From Okapia johnstoni (taxonomy: Eukaryota > Chordata > Mammalia > Artiodactyla > Giraffidae): a stretch of 64,000 nucleotides of DNA. The stretch is from contig CM044306.1 in assembly GCA_024291935.2 (NCBI GenBank), forward strand, positions 5,280,501-5,344,500, read 5' to 3'. The first letter of the stretch is position 1, and the number at the start of each line of letters is the position of its first letter. The notes beneath the pieces were generated by a model. The model did no database searches. It had not been told where the DNA came from and saw only the letters and a list, made by a program, of their open reading frames with translations. Shown here one piece after another: positions 51,498-61,275 of this stretch. Made by a program: the position numbers and the translations under genes.

Positions 51498-52085
51498 TTT
51501 TTTTTATTTTGTGTTGGAGTATAGCCAATTAGGAGAAGGCAGTGGCACCCCACTCCAGTACTCCTGCCTGGAAAATCCCATGGACAGAGGAGCCTGGTGG
51601 GCCACAGTCCATGGGGTCACTAAGAGTCGGACACGACTGAGCAACTTCACTTTCACTTTTCCCTTTCATGCACTGGAGAAGGAAATGGCAACCCACTCCA
51701 GTGTTCTTGCCTGGAGAATCCCAGGGATGGGGGAGCCTGGTGGGCTGCTGTCTATGGGGCTGCACAGAGTCAGACACGACTGAAGCAACTTAGCAGCAGC
51801 AGCAGCATAGCCAATTAACAAAGTTGTGACAGTTTCAGGTGAACAGTGAAGGGACTCAGCCACGCACATACCTGTATCCATTCTCCCCCAAACTCCCCTC
51901 CCGTCCAGGCTGCCACGTAACATTGAGCCGAGTTCCCTGTGCTGTACAGGAGGTCCTTGTTGGTATCCACTTTAAATACAGCCATGTGCACACGTCCATC
52001 CCAGACTCCCTGACGATCCCTTCCTACCATCCTTCCCCCTGGCCACCATGGGTCCATTTTCGAAGTCTGTGAGTCTGTTTCCGCC
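51498..52085 (-). mobile_element. Artiodactyl L1 3'UTR fragment, split by BOV-A2
   Basis: Reverse complement of an L1 3' end: 'gttggagtatagccaatta', 'ccattctcccccaaactccc', 'cacgtaacattgagccgag', 'tgctgtacaggaggtccttg', 'cgaagtctgtgagtctg'. It has no coding part. Confidence 0.82.
51532..51806 (+). mobile_element. Full-length BOV-A2 SINE with 11-bp target duplication
   Basis: Runs from 'ggagaaggcagtggcacccc' to the AGC-repeat tail. 'atagccaatta' of the host L1 is duplicated at 51521-51531 and 51807-51817. Confidence 0.96.
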
Positions 52086-52989
52086 ACCTGCCCTCTTGAA
52101 GAGGGACACCCGCAGAGTGCCGGCCTTGTCAGAGGCCCCTCCTCGTCTCTCACAGGAAAACCACCTTCCCAGCCTGGCTCCAGGCTGACTCAGGACCTCT
52201 GGGACCAGGCTGAGGCTGGAAGCTGGGCTGAGGGTGTCGTGTTATTGGGGATATTTGGGGGACTTCATGGCTCACACTCTGAACCCTGACCCTGATCCGA
52301 TGGGTAGGGTGGGGACAGCCCCTCCTCTATACGACCCAGCATCTCACTTCTGGCTGATCTCTTGGGAGAGGGGAGAAACAAAGCAGAAAGTGGGGCGCAC
52401 AGGCTTGAGAATTTGGGGGTGTGCACTGGGCTGACAGGAGCGTGTTCCTTCTTTTTTCACGCTGGCAACAGCTGGCGCTGCCTCTCAGAGCCTGTGGCTG
52501 TGACAACTACCAAAATGTTTACTATGTGTCACTATGAATAATGCAGAAGCTCCGCCAGCCTCCCTTTCAGAGAAACAGAGCGATATAACAGTGGGGCCAG
52601 GCTCCCAGCAAGGGTCCCGCTGCCCTGCCCACTCACCCTTGACCTGCCTGGGGCATCCCCTACTTCTCCTGCTCAGCTGGCCTCTCCCAACCAGATTGGG
52701 GCTCTCTCCTCACCTGGGTATCCCCCTGGCCCTTCGGATACAGGCTTTAGAGCTACCCACCCAGGAAGTCTTCCAGAAGATGCCACCCCCAACCCCCACA
52801 GCATTGCACTCTCACCTCCGTGTGTAGAAGTGAGTGTGAGGGAAGCCCGAGTCTCACCAGCCTGTCCGCTTCCCCACTTGCTCTGTGAGCACCTTAGGGC
52901 GGCTGAGGCCTTCTCTTCCTGCTGATCCCTCAGGCATGGCAAGCTCCCGCCCATTTGCTCCAGGAGCTCTCCCCAGGCCATCTCCTCCC
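52086..52989. other. Unique DNA
   Basis: No repeat or gene supported. Confidence 0.4.
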
Positions 52990-53201
52990 CCAGCAAATCC
53001 ATCCCTCACCTCTGCCTAGTAACTCCTACACATCTTTTAGGGACCAGCTTAAATATCCCCTCCTCCAGGAAGCCCTCCTGGACACCTCTTCTAGATTACA
53101 GATCCCCCTTTTGAGTATTTTTTACAGACTCTTGTAACTTGATCAATCACTATGTAATTAAATAATTTCATCTAATACTGTTTTATCCTCTAGACTATGC
53201 T

Positions 53202-53843
53202 CAGTTCAGTTCAGTTTCAGTTCAGTCGCTAAGTCGTGTCCGACTCTTTGAGACCCCATGAACCGCAGCACGCCAGCCCTCTCTGTCCATCACCAACTCC
53301 CAGAGTCCACCCAAACCCATGTCCATTGAGTTGGTGATGCCATCCAACCATCTCATCCTCTGTCGTCCCCTTCTCCTCCTGCCCCCAATCCTTCCCAGCA
53401 TCAGGGTCTTTTCCAATGAGTCAGCTCTTCGCATCAGGTGGCCAAAGTATTGGAGTTTCAGCTTCAACATCAGTCCTTCCAATGAACACCCAGGACTGAT
53501 CTCCTTTAGGATGGACTGGTTGGATCTTCTTGCAGTCCAGGGGACTCTCGAGTCTTCTCCAACACCACAGTTCAAAAGCATCAATTCTTCAGTGCTCAGC
53601 ATTCTTCACCGTCCAACTCTCACATCCATACATGACTACTGGAAAAACCATAGCCTTGGCTAGATGGACCTTTGTTGGCAAAGTAATGTCTCTGCTTTTT
53701 AATATGCTGTCTAGGTTGGTCATAACTTTCCTTCCAGGGAGTAAGCGTCTTTTAATTTCATGGCTGCAATCATCATCTGCAGTGATTTTGAAGCCCAAAA
53801 AAATAAAGTCTGACACTGTTTCCCCATCTTAGGTAGCACAGCA
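53202..53843 (-). mobile_element. BovB (RTE) LINE 3' fragment with perfect 13-bp target duplication
   Basis: About 640 bases of BovB in reverse orientation. It ends in the short tail repeat (reverse of 'tcagttcagttcagt') instead of poly-A, a hallmark of RTE LINEs. 'tctagactatgct' flanks it at 53189-53201 and 53844-53856. BovB belongs to a clade known for horizontal transfer between squamates and ruminants and supplies the tail sequence and probably the machinery for Bov-tA and BOV-A2. Confidence 0.97.
53222..53816 (-). pseudogene. BovB polymerase C-terminal fragment, one frameshift
   Basis: Two consecutive reverse frames (53816-53589 and 53602-53222) carry the end of the BovB reverse transcriptase protein. 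The upstream piece has the VVMYGCESWT motif and the downstream one FGHLMRR, then the arginine-rich [10 protein letters not shown] stretch. A +1 frameshift near 53590-53600 separates them. The endonuclease and polymerase catalytic domains lie upstream in a full element and are absent. Firm as a family call; certainly inactive. Confidence 0.92.
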
Positions 53844-53940
53844 TCTAGACTATGCTACCTGAGAGCAAACAGTGGTTTTTGCCCCTGGCTGTGTTCTCAG
53901 CATACAGTAGTCACTTAATGAATGAATGATCGCCCAAGGA

Positions 53941-55026
53941 CCAGCCCTGATTCATGCAGACTTTGTAATAGGCAGAATCACTGGTGCTGCTGGCTTCCCT
54001 CCAGCTCGAGGGAGCACTTTGGGCTGCCAGTGAGTGTTGGGGGGCCTGATATGGGGGTTAGGTACCCCTTCTTCTGGAATGTACCTGCACCTCTGTAGTG
54101 CACCCCATCCCCATCGTAAGACACAGCTCTCCAAAGCTGAGCAGGGAGGGCTCTGAATAAGTCCCCGCCCAGCGAGTCGCTGTTCCCTGGACCTCAAAGG
54201 CTGGGGGGAAAGTCAGAAGCGACCCCTTGGGTGGGATGTCCTGGATGTGCTAAGAGTCCCCAGCCCTCACACATGCCCACAAACAAGTTCCTGGGGGTAG
54301 GGGGTGAGAGCGCCCCTGTCCATCCACAGCCGCATCCAGGACTCTGCCCTCAGCTCGGAGTCTGGGCGGATGAATAGGCATGCGGGGGTAGGGGGGTGGG
54401 GGAAGGTGAGTGCCAGGCTCGCCCACAGCCGCTGTGCCAGTCTGCCAGCCACTGGGGGCCTGTCTCCTAAATGCAGATTCTGACTTCAGACAACAAGATG
54501 CCGGGGACACAATCTATCTGGAATGGCCGGATCAGCAGAGGCGGCTTGGGGTGAGGGAGGAGCCCTCTAGGGAAGAGGGTTCCCTGCCCAGCAGTTCCCC
54601 AAGCACATCAACCCCTACTGCCCGACTGTGTCCCGCACACCGGCCAGCCTGCAGGGCCGGGCACCGGGACGCAGCCTCACCCAGGTTCTCCTGGCTCCAG
54701 GACAGGGGAAGGGGTAGCCAGGGGCCCTGGTGAGGGTGTGGATGGTGACAGGGGTCGAGGGGTTGCTGACCAGTAGCTTTATTCAGTATCATCTTTTCCA
54801 AAGAGTCGTGTGTCCTCAGGAGAAAAGAGATGACCTCTGCAGACCTGAACATCCAGCTGTGGACCTGCCCACCTTCCCCCCAGAAAGAGGATGGTGGCCG
54901 ATGTCCAGGAGGCACCACGCCACCTGCCCTGCCCTGCCCTCCCTCCTGCCGCTGACCTGCAGAGTGAGCTGGGGCACAACGTGAGTCCTTGTGAGCCTTG
55001 AGCTCCTCTGTCTAAAATAAGAGGGG
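53941..55026. other. Unique GC-rich DNA
   Basis: A small run of 'ccctg' units occurs near 54926-54940. No gene supported. Confidence 0.4.
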
Positions 55027-55363
55027 TGATGGACCCAGAGACTGTCACACTGAGTGACGTCAGACAAAGAAGGAGAAATGTCGTACGACATATATGACAT
55101 CCTTATATGTGGAATCTAAAAAGAAATGACACAAATGAACTTGCAAAACAGAGACTCACGGGCTTCGAGAACAAACTTACGGTTGCCTGTACACACTGCT
55201 GTATTTAAAATGGGTAACGGACAGGGAGCGACTGTACAGCCCTGGGCACTCTGCTCAGTGTTCTGTGACAGTCTGGATGGGAGGGGAGTCTGGATATATA
55301 TATATGTATGGCTGAGCCCCTCTGCTGTCCACCTGAAAGTATCACAACACGGTTAATCAGCTA

Positions 55364-55880
55364 CGCGTGCGTGCTAGCTAAGTCTCTTCAGTTGTGTCTG
55401 ACTCTTTGTGACCCCATGGACTATAGGCCACCAGGCTCCTCTGTCCATGCAATTCTCCAGGCAAGAATACAAGAGTGGGTAGCCATTCCCTTCTCCAGGG
55501 ACTCTTCCCATCCCAGAGACTGAACCCAGGTCCCCTGCTTTGAAGGCAGATTCTTTACCATATGAGCCAGCTGCTGCTGCTGCTGCTATGTCGCTTCAGT
55601 CGTGTCCGACTCTGTGCTACCCCATAGACACACCACCAGGCTCTGCCACCAGGCTCTGCCATCCCTGGGATTCTCCAGGCAAGAATACTGGAGTGGGTTG
55701 CCATTTCCTTCTCCAGTGCATGAAAGGGAAAAGTGAAAGTGAAGTTGCTCAGTCGTGTCTGACTCTTAGTGACCCCATGGACTCTAGCCCACCAGGCTCC
55801 TCCATCCATGGGATTTTCCAGGCAAGAGTACTGGAGTGGGGTGCCATTGCCTTCTCCGATCTGAGCCAGCAGGGAAGCCC
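55364..55880 (-). mobile_element. Bov-tA SINE with 10-bp target duplication, itself split
   Basis: 'taatcagcta' flanks at 55354-55363 and 55881-55890. The Bov-tA runs from 'gctaagtctcttcag' to 'gagccagcagggaagccc', with a BOV-A2 inserted near its tRNA-head end. Confidence 0.96.
55572..55861 (-). mobile_element. BOV-A2 SINE nested in Bov-tA
   Basis: Both monomers and the (GCT)n head are present. 'tgagccagc' of the Bov-tA is duplicated at 55563-55571 and 55862-55870, proving insertion into the older SINE. A 12-base local duplication ('ccaccaggctctg') lengthens the first monomer. Confidence 0.96.
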
Positions 55881-56032
55881 TAATCAGCTATAACCCAATA
55901 CAAAATAAAAAGTTAAAAAAATAATTTGAGGGGCATACTCCTCTGCCAACGGGGTCTCCCAGTTCTGCCCTTCTAGGCGCGCTTCTTCCCCCCTGACTCC
56001 CTCCATCTGAGGGGCTTCCCTGGCCCTCCTGC

Positions 56033-56056
56033 CAGCCCAGCCCAGCCCAGCCCAGG
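56033..56056. repeat. (CAGCC)n microsatellite
   Basis: Four to five tandem pentanucleotide units. Confidence 0.85.
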
Positions 56057-56384
56057 CCAGCAGTCTCCAGAACACAAGAGGAGAGGGTGATTTATAAGAG
56101 GAAGGGCCAAAGGTCGCAGAGCCTGTTGATCTGTTACAGGTGATGGATGCTGGCTGCTGCTCCTCTGTCCTTGTGGTTGATTAGAAAGCGTCTCTGGTGG
56201 AGGATTAAAGGGGGCGGGAGGGAAGGGGGCAGAGGAGGATGTGGCATGGCTGGAGAGCTCGCCGCACGGCCAGGAAGTCCACCCTCCGCTCAAGTGGTCC
56301 TGCTCTCCATCATGGGGAAGGCAGGGAGCTGTGACCCAATGCTGGCTTCTCCCTGTCACACTGCCTGGCACCAATTTACCGAGT
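56057..56384. other. Unique DNA
   Basis: No feature beyond purine-rich runs. Confidence 0.4.
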
Positions 56385-56725
56385 CTGCAAAGCCACCGGG
56401 CAAGGAAGGTGGTGCTGTTCCTGCTGGAGAGGTGAAGAATGGAAGCTCAGAGAGGTCAAGTAACTTGCCCAAGGCCACAAAGCTATAGAAAGAGCCAGGA
56501 CTGGGGCGTAGATTTAGAATGAATCCCCTGTCTCCCAGGCCATGCACTTCCTGCCATGGTTTCCAGGGTCCATGGTGATTCCGTGAAAAGGGCACGGGAA
56601 TCAGGAGCTCGTTCAAGCCAGCCTTCCACCCCAACAACCACCATCAATAAGCTGTGTGATCTTGGACAACTTGCGGTCTCTTCTGGGGCCTCAGTTTTAC
56701 TCCCTGTAAAGTGGATGATATAGCA
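56385..56725. repeat. L2 and MIR relics
   Basis: 56385-56510 has 'gctcagagaggtcaagtaac' and 'ttgcccaaggccacaaagc'. 56640-56725 has 'gtgtgatcttggacaactt' and 'cctcagttttactccctg', a MIR in plus orientation. Confidence 0.62.
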
Positions 56726-56727
56726 CT

Positions 56728-56882
56728 TCTCAACTAATGTGACTAGGGATCACTGGTGGTGGGGGGTGGCGATTAAAATACAGATTCCTGGCTCCACCTC
56801 CAAATATTCTGATTATTGGTCAAGACTGGACGATGCTGATGCTGGTGGTCTGTGGACCATGCTCTGAGCAGGTATTCACTCA
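56728..56882. mobile_element. MER5-type hAT-Charlie MITE relic
   Basis: 'atacagattcctggctccac', 'caaatattctgattattggtc' and 'gatgctgatgctggtggtc' match this family, with the right end decayed. Confidence 0.58.
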
Positions 56883-56974
56883 TGGCTTCCTTTCCGATCT
56901 CAAAAGGCATGACTGTTAGAAGCCTGGGGATGAGGGGAGGGTAAACAGGAATCCCAGACAGTGATCAGGGCTTG

Positions 56975-57197
56975 TGTGGACTGGACTGTGGACTGTGTTA
57001 GTTGCTCACTCGTGTCCGTCTCTTTGCGACCCCACAGACTGTAGCCCACCAGGCTTCTCTGTCCATGGAATTCTCCAGGCAAGAATACTGGAGTGGGCTG
57101 CTATTCCCTTCTCCAGAGGAACTTCCCAACCCAGGGACCGGACCCTGGTCTCCTGCCTCGCAGGCAGATTCTTTACCATTTGAGTCACAGGGAAGTC
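56975..57197 (-). mobile_element. Bov-tA SINE with perfect 14-bp target duplication
   Basis: 'gtgatcagggcttg' lies at 56961-56974 and 57198-57211. The 3' end carries a 'ggactg' mini-repeat before the Bov-A tail. Confidence 0.96.
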
Positions 57198-57424
57198 GTG
57201 ATCAGGGCTTGCTCCGGACCAAACCTCCTAATTCCCACCAACCCTGCAGAGGGTGTGCTGGCTACATCCTGTGGAGTTCCTCCTCCAACAGCTCCCACCC
57301 TCCACCAGGCCTGGCCACCCGCTCTACTCAGAACCCACCCACCTCCTGTCCACGGGGACCCCCCCCTCCATCTGCCACACTCGGAACACAGGGCTCAGTG
57401 CCAGCCGACAGCGGGCAGCAGCGA

Positions 57425-57565
57425 TGAGAAGGGGCTCCAGAGCCATCTGTGCACTGGGGTCTGGAAACATGGCTCCTCCCCTTGGGAGCTGTGTGACCCT
57501 GGGGAAGTTACTAGACCTCTCTGAGTCCCAATTTCCCTGTCTCTAAAATAAGAATAAGACTGGAA
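57425..57565 (+). repeat. MIR SINE relic
   Basis: 'gagctgtgtgaccctgggg', 'agacctctctgagtcccaat' and 'ccctgtctctaaaataag' are typical MIR words. Confidence 0.68.
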
Positions 57566-58050
57566 CAACATATAGGATAACACCGCCCACAGTCAAGGCA
57601 CACACCCACGCTGGACCCATACAGCCTCACAGGTGTAGATGTATGTATATAGGATACTCCTGGAAAGGTACAAGAAATGGGCAGCTGGATCTTTAGCAGG
57701 AAGTTAGGTCAAAGGCAGAGAGAGAAGACAGTGGTCCCCAAACACCTTTTTGGAGTGTTTGCATTTCTTCCTGCACGCTCGTAGTAGTCTTCCAAAAACG
57801 ACCATCTCCCGGCTCACTGGGCTGGCATTCGGTGATCACAGGCAGCTTGAGCGTGACGCCCGCTGTATGGTAAGTGCTTGGCACGCTGCCAGCGCTTCCT
57901 CTGGGCCCTTCCTCTGCCTTCTCCCTTTCCAGCCTCCTGGCTCTCCCGGCCCACCTGCTGGTCTCCTGAACCTGAGTGCTTCTCTTCCTCCTGCTGCCCC
58001 TTTTATTTATTTATATTCCCTTCAAAAGGCAGGCGGGTGTGTTCGGACCA
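57566..58050. other. Unique DNA
   Basis: A T/A run near 58000-58018 has no recognised element; no gene supported. Confidence 0.38.
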
Positions 58051-58059
58051 ATCCATCCA

Positions 58060-58480
58060 CATCACTTACTCGGCTCCGTTGCCCTGCTCCGTCCACCCTT
58101 CTCCCCCTCGATGAGACCAGCAGCGTAAATTCCTTCTGGCTATTAATTAAAAGCAGCCTCTTCCTTGGAGTGAGTGTACTTGCCGTAAATTAATAGCGGC
58201 CTTCTTAATCAAATCTTATCTCCTCCTCAAGCCATAAACACACGGAGCTAGAGTTGGTATTTCTGGGCACCCAGCTGTGAAATTTAATTTCTGATGCTTC
58301 AGCAGACGTCGTGGGGTGGGTGGGTACCTATCTGGGGGGCAGCTCCACCTTGAGTCCTGGCAGCAGGCCCTGGGCCGACCAATTGGGTATCCTGAACCGC
58401 CTCTGCTGATGTTCAGAGGTGGAGCGCGCCTGGCTCTTAAAACCTGACGGTGCAGAAGTTTAATTGTCGTGATTATAATC
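58060..58480. other. AT-rich candidate regulatory block
   Basis: 'ggctattaattaaaagc', 'ccgtaaattaatagcgg', 'cttcttaatcaaatctt' and 'gtgaaatttaatttctg' cluster within 180 bases at 58138-58295, with a further TTTAATTG-type core near 58460. No transposon landmark accounts for them. Function is inferred only from homeodomain-type core density. Confidence 0.3.
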
Positions 58481-58489
58481 CCTGGCATT

Positions 58490-58775
58490 CATATAGCTTA
58501 TATTTTCATGCATTTTTATCCCATCTGATTCCCATGACAGCTCTAGGAGGGAATGGGCTGGGAGTATGAACCTCATTTCAGAGAAAAAAAATGAAGTTGA
58601 ACATGTTTTTCAGAGTTGGATCTGGATGGAACGCTTGCTCTGCCACGGTTTGGCCGCCACTCTGACCCCCTGGCTCTTCATCGCCTCAGGGGGATTTGTG
58701 CTGTGGCTTTAATGTGAAAATGGGATAAAATGTTACATGTAAATGGTCTGGCACAGCTCCTGGTAGGGGCCACAC
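58490..58775 (+). repeat. L2 and MIR relics
   Basis: 58490-58610 is L2-like ('ttatcccatctgattccc', 'tgacagctctaggaggg'). 58615-58775 is MIR-like ('tgctctgccacggtttgg', 'gtggctttaatgtgaaaatgg'). Confidence 0.5.
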
Positions 58776-58794
58776 AGGGTAAAGATCTTCTCGG

Positions 58795-58902
58795 TTTTTT
58801 TGGCAGCACTGCACAGCATGCGGGATCCCTGACCAGGGATCAAACCCCCGTTTCCTGCAGTGGAAGCGTGGAGTCTTAACCACTGGACCACCAGGGAAGT
58901 TC
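58795..58902 (-). mobile_element. CHR-type SINE
   Basis: Reverse copy: 'ggtttttttggcagcactgc', 'ccctgaccagggatcaaac', 'cttaaccactggaccacc'. '(a/c)atcttct'-type words on both sides may be the target duplication. Confidence 0.87.
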
Positions 58903-59834
58903 CGGAAGCATCTTCTACTAACTGACCCCTCCCAAGATCAAACATCCAGCTACAAATGAAAGAGCAGACCTGATTCGAATTCTACACCCTTGGAATACCA
59001 TCTTGCAACTCTGGAGTCCGGGGTCACCGGCCTGGGTCCCTGAGCAAATTCCACTCAGCCTGCTTCCTCCTCCCGGCCAGCCGGATGCTCCCCCGCATGT
59101 GAATCCAGCAGCCACAGGCCAGAGACGGAGCCAGGAGCTGCCTGGACGTGACCACGGACAGGCCAAGACAGAGCCTGAATGGAAGACGCCCCTGCCAGCC
59201 CCGCGGCCGCTGCTGAGAGGCTCTGAGAGGCCCCCACCCGGGGCGGCCCCTTGGCACTGGCCCCTCCGCGGGTCACGCTGGCATCATCGCTCTGCTGAGC
59301 TGCTGTGCGTCTCCCGCGATGGCCCTCAGGCCGTGGGAAGCCTGGTGGCCGTCTCTGTGCATTATCTCTGTCACCCTCCAGGGGCTCACGTCATCCTGGC
59401 TCGGGTTCATTCGCCGACCCAGACGGGGCTCCTCCGCGGCCACTGCTGAGCTGCTCGCTTATTCAGAGCCAAGTGTCGCCGTCTCTCCAGGCCCTTCTGG
59501 CCCTTCAGGAAATGAGTCTGTCTGGGTCCAAGTGGCCCCACCCTCGGCTCCTGGGCAAACAGCCCTCTGCAGGCTTCCCCAGAGTTGGCTTGCGGAATTT
59601 CCCTGAATTAGCTGCTCCTTGCCTAAAGCGTGCAGCCATTCTCCTTTCAAAGTCTTCTCACTGCTTTTGAGCTTGTTATAATTGTTTGAGTTTTGCTAGA
59701 ATCTACACATTTGTTCCAGGTTTTTGACACCCGCAGGGCGGCACTTCTGCAGGAAACTCCCCTCCTGCCGCTTCTCTTCTCAGTCCCATGCCCACTAACG
59801 CCAGCATCTCTAAAGCCTGACTGTCTTAGGCTAC
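58903..59834. other. Unique DNA
   Basis: CpG steps are fairly frequent at 59190-59290 and 59320-59450. No exon is recognised. Confidence 0.38.
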
Positions 59835-60020
59835 ACTTATGCGGGAGTTCCCAAAGTTGGGCTCCCCGGCACAGCTGAAGCGGCAGCACCTGGGAACCTG
59901 TTAGAAGGGCAGCTTCTGGGGACCTCCCCAGACCCCAGGGATCAGCACCTCTGGGGGTGACACCATGCAGTCTGTCTCTGAGCCAGCCCTCCTAGAGAGT
60001 CCAATGCATTCTCAAGTTAG
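59835..60020. mobile_element. MER20-type hAT-Charlie MITE relic
   Basis: 'gcagcacctgggaacctg', 'gttagaagggcagcttctgg' and 'ccagaccccagggatcagc' follow MER20 order. Confidence 0.65.
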
Positions 60021-60029
60021 AAAATGTTC

Positions 60030-60265
60030 TAGGGTAGCAGTTCTCACCCAGGGGTGATCCACCCCCCTCCTCCCCGCCCCCCCACCACCGCAGGGCAGAG
60101 GTCTGGAGACACTTTTGCTTGTTACAGCAGGAAGCAGCAGGCATCTAGCGCGTGCAATACAAGGATGCTGTTAAACCTCCTATACCATACAAGACAGCTC
60201 CGCTCCCTCACGACACAGAATGAGCCAGTCCAAAGTGCTGAGGTGCTGAGGCTGAGAAATCTTGC
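60030..60265 (+). mobile_element. Non-autonomous hAT-type relic, second copy
   Basis: Same family as 11437-11645: 'gcagttctcacccaggggtg', 'aggtctggagacacttttgc', 'gcaggcatctagcgcgtgc', 'aaggatgctgttaaacctcc'. Confidence 0.6.
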
Positions 60266-61039
60266 TCCTGACCCATTCAGGCCAGGATTACCCCATGATT
60301 CACCCCTGAGAACAGGGAGAAGACGTCACAGTGCCCTGTGGACTTCCCAAGGGCCAGGACGGCACAGCCCCAGGGCGGACTCCAAAAACACAGGGACCCC
60401 CCTCCTGCACTGTAGGTACACACGAAGCCACTTCACTCCCACAGCAGCCCTAGGAGAGAGGACCCCTCCCAGTGACCCATTTTAAGACGGGGAGCCCGCA
60501 GCACACAGAGGCCCAAGTCTCACGGCTAGTGCACGGTGGGGACGGAAACCCAGAGCAGCTAAAGCCAGAGTCGGCTTCCCCGCTGCCAAGGCACCCACGG
60601 CTCCCTAAGTGGAGATGCTCACTTGTTGCTCAACGATCTATCTAAGCAAGAAAGAAAAACTGCAGGCACTGCAACCACTCATTCACTCTGTCTAGGAGCA
60701 GTTATTCAGTGCCGACGACACGCTGTCTAGTGGCTAGCGGCTTTATGGTGGGACTCTGTATTTCCAGGCCACCAGAAATGCACACTCCAGCCGGGAGAGA
60801 TTAAGACTGGCACACTCGAATGCACATATGCACACAATCCTAGAGGATAAGGCAGCACCTCTTTTGCGGTGCAGAGTTGTAGGTGCTCGGCGCATTTAAA
60901 GACAGAATGGAAGTGAGGGAGGCCCCGTGGGAGAGCTGAGCCTGGAGGTGAGATTCAGATTTGTAGAATTGGGGAAGGGAGGCCAGTGAAACAGGAGGAG
61001 TATGGGGCGATGAACGTGGCCTTGAAACAGACAGAGGTC
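60266..61039. other. Mostly unique DNA with weak L2-like patches
   Basis: 60480-60600 ('gacggggagcccgcagc', 'acggctagtgcacggtg') and 60680-60760 ('cattcactctgtctaggagc') are faint L2-type patches. No gene. Confidence 0.35.
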
Positions 61040-61160
61040 ACCCTTACCACTTATCAGTGGTGTGGGCAAGTCCCTTATTCCTCAAGCCTCGGTTTCCTAA
61101 TCTGGGAAGTGGGGGCATTGCTACCTGCCGCACAGCAAAGGGTGGGGATGAAACAGGGAG
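61040..61160 (+). repeat. MIR SINE relic
   Basis: 'ggtgtgggcaagtcccttat', 'tcaagcctcggtttcctaat' and 'gggggcattgctacctgcc' match MIR order. Confidence 0.62.
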
Positions 61161-61206
61161 TCATGGAATAGTTCTGTTCATGGTGTTGTTCTGACATCAG
61201 CCCTGA

Positions 61207-61263
61207 AAGTGTGAGTCGCTCAGTCACGTCCAACCCTGTGTGACCCCATGCGCCGTAGCCCAC
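61207..61263 (-). mobile_element. 57-bp Bov-A stub with 12-bp target duplication
   Basis: Only the extreme 3' end of the SINE is present ('gtgagtcgctcagtcacg'). 'catcagccctga' flanks at 61195-61206 and 61264-61275, showing a genuine, extremely short insertion rather than decay. Confidence 0.92.
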
Positions 61264-61275
61264 CATCAGCCCTGA

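Larger units (their letters stand above)
52990..53940 (-). repeat. L2-type relic split by BovB
   Basis: Left part: 'ttaaatatcccctcctccagg', 'aagccctcctggacacc'. Right part from 53857: 'ggctgtgttctcagcatacag' and 'acttaatgaatgaatg'. Read together they form the 3' end of an L2-type repeat into which BovB inserted. Strand is tentative. Confidence 0.5.
55027..55920 (+). mobile_element. Artiodactyl L1 3' end split by nested SINEs
   Basis: Left part 55027-55363 ('gacccagagactgtcacac', 'tatatgtggaatctaaaaag', 'tacacactgctgtatttaa', 'aaagtatcacaacacgg') and right part from 55881 ('taacccaatacaaaataaaa') are consecutive L1 3'UTR sequence. Confidence 0.88.
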
